5,225 nucleotides of DNA from JAXDLH01 sp034666705. GTDB taxonomy: Bacteria; Chloroflexota; UBA6077; SHYK01. The stretch spans positions 1 to 5,225 of the forward strand of contig JAXDLH010000294.1 of assembly GCA_034666705.1 (NCBI GenBank), given 5' to 3'. Under the pieces are notes generated by a model. It was given only the letters and a program-made list of their open reading frames with translations. It had not been told where the DNA came from and made no database searches. The translations under genes and the position numbers were made by a program. Below are positions 5,192 through 5,225 of the stretch, piece after piece. The first letter of the stretch is position 1; each line of letters begins with the position of its first letter.

Positions 5192-5225
5192 ATCTGCATC
5201 CATGCCAAAGATGAACACCCACTAT

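Noticed and set aside
4626..5222. Minus-strand frame through both boxes D and E with a recurring E-G-x-L-M-T peptide
   Set aside because: The peptide repeat only reflects translation of the two operator copies; the rest overlaps the secreted-protein gene in the wrong frame.

Overview
The window is a GC-rich bacterial chromosome segment. It holds four clear protein genes, one probable small gene, and a set of matching promoter/operator sites that tie them together. GC-ending codons, a Flp/Tad-type pilus ATPase, a PAS histidine kinase and a secreted protein with tandem 'SGWAVD...' beta-sandwich modules together suggest a Chloroflexota-like bacterium. This assignment is an inference from protein style; another high-GC phylum such as Actinomycetota cannot be excluded.

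Layout: 1-897 (minus) is the N-terminal 299 residues of a CpaF/TadA secretion ATPase that continues past the left edge. 898-1112 is a divergent control region. 1113-1325 (plus) is a probable 70-residue protein of unknown function. 1388-1789 (minus) is a single-domain response regulator, translationally coupled (ATGA overlap) to the upstream PAS histidine kinase at 1786-2997 (minus). 2998-3270 holds the kinase promoter and leader and a GC-rich hairpin. 3271-4866 (minus) is a large secreted protein with a signal peptide, two beta-sandwich modules, five Cys-paired Asn/Tyr-rich repeats and a fibronectin type III domain. 4867-5225 is a long leader followed by a second divergent control region that points off the right edge.

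The most interesting signal is intergenic. The same roughly 20-bp dyad, RTGAR-N6-YTCATGAC, occurs five times: twice between cpaF and the small gene, once upstream of the kinase, and twice upstream of the secreted-protein gene. In every copy the gene-proximal arm is exactly YTCATGAC, its ATGAC sits at a -35 position, and 17 bp beyond ATGACN lies a -10-like hexamer (TACGAT, TAGGAT, TATGGT, TAAAGT, CAAGGT). The dyad axis therefore falls near -41.5 from each predicted start in all five. The orientations give one promoter for each visible transcription unit plus one for an unseen gene to the right. This looks like a small regulon joining a Tad-type pilus, a two-component pair and a secreted adhesin-like protein. 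The regulator is not identifiable here: the response regulator in the window has no DNA-binding domain.
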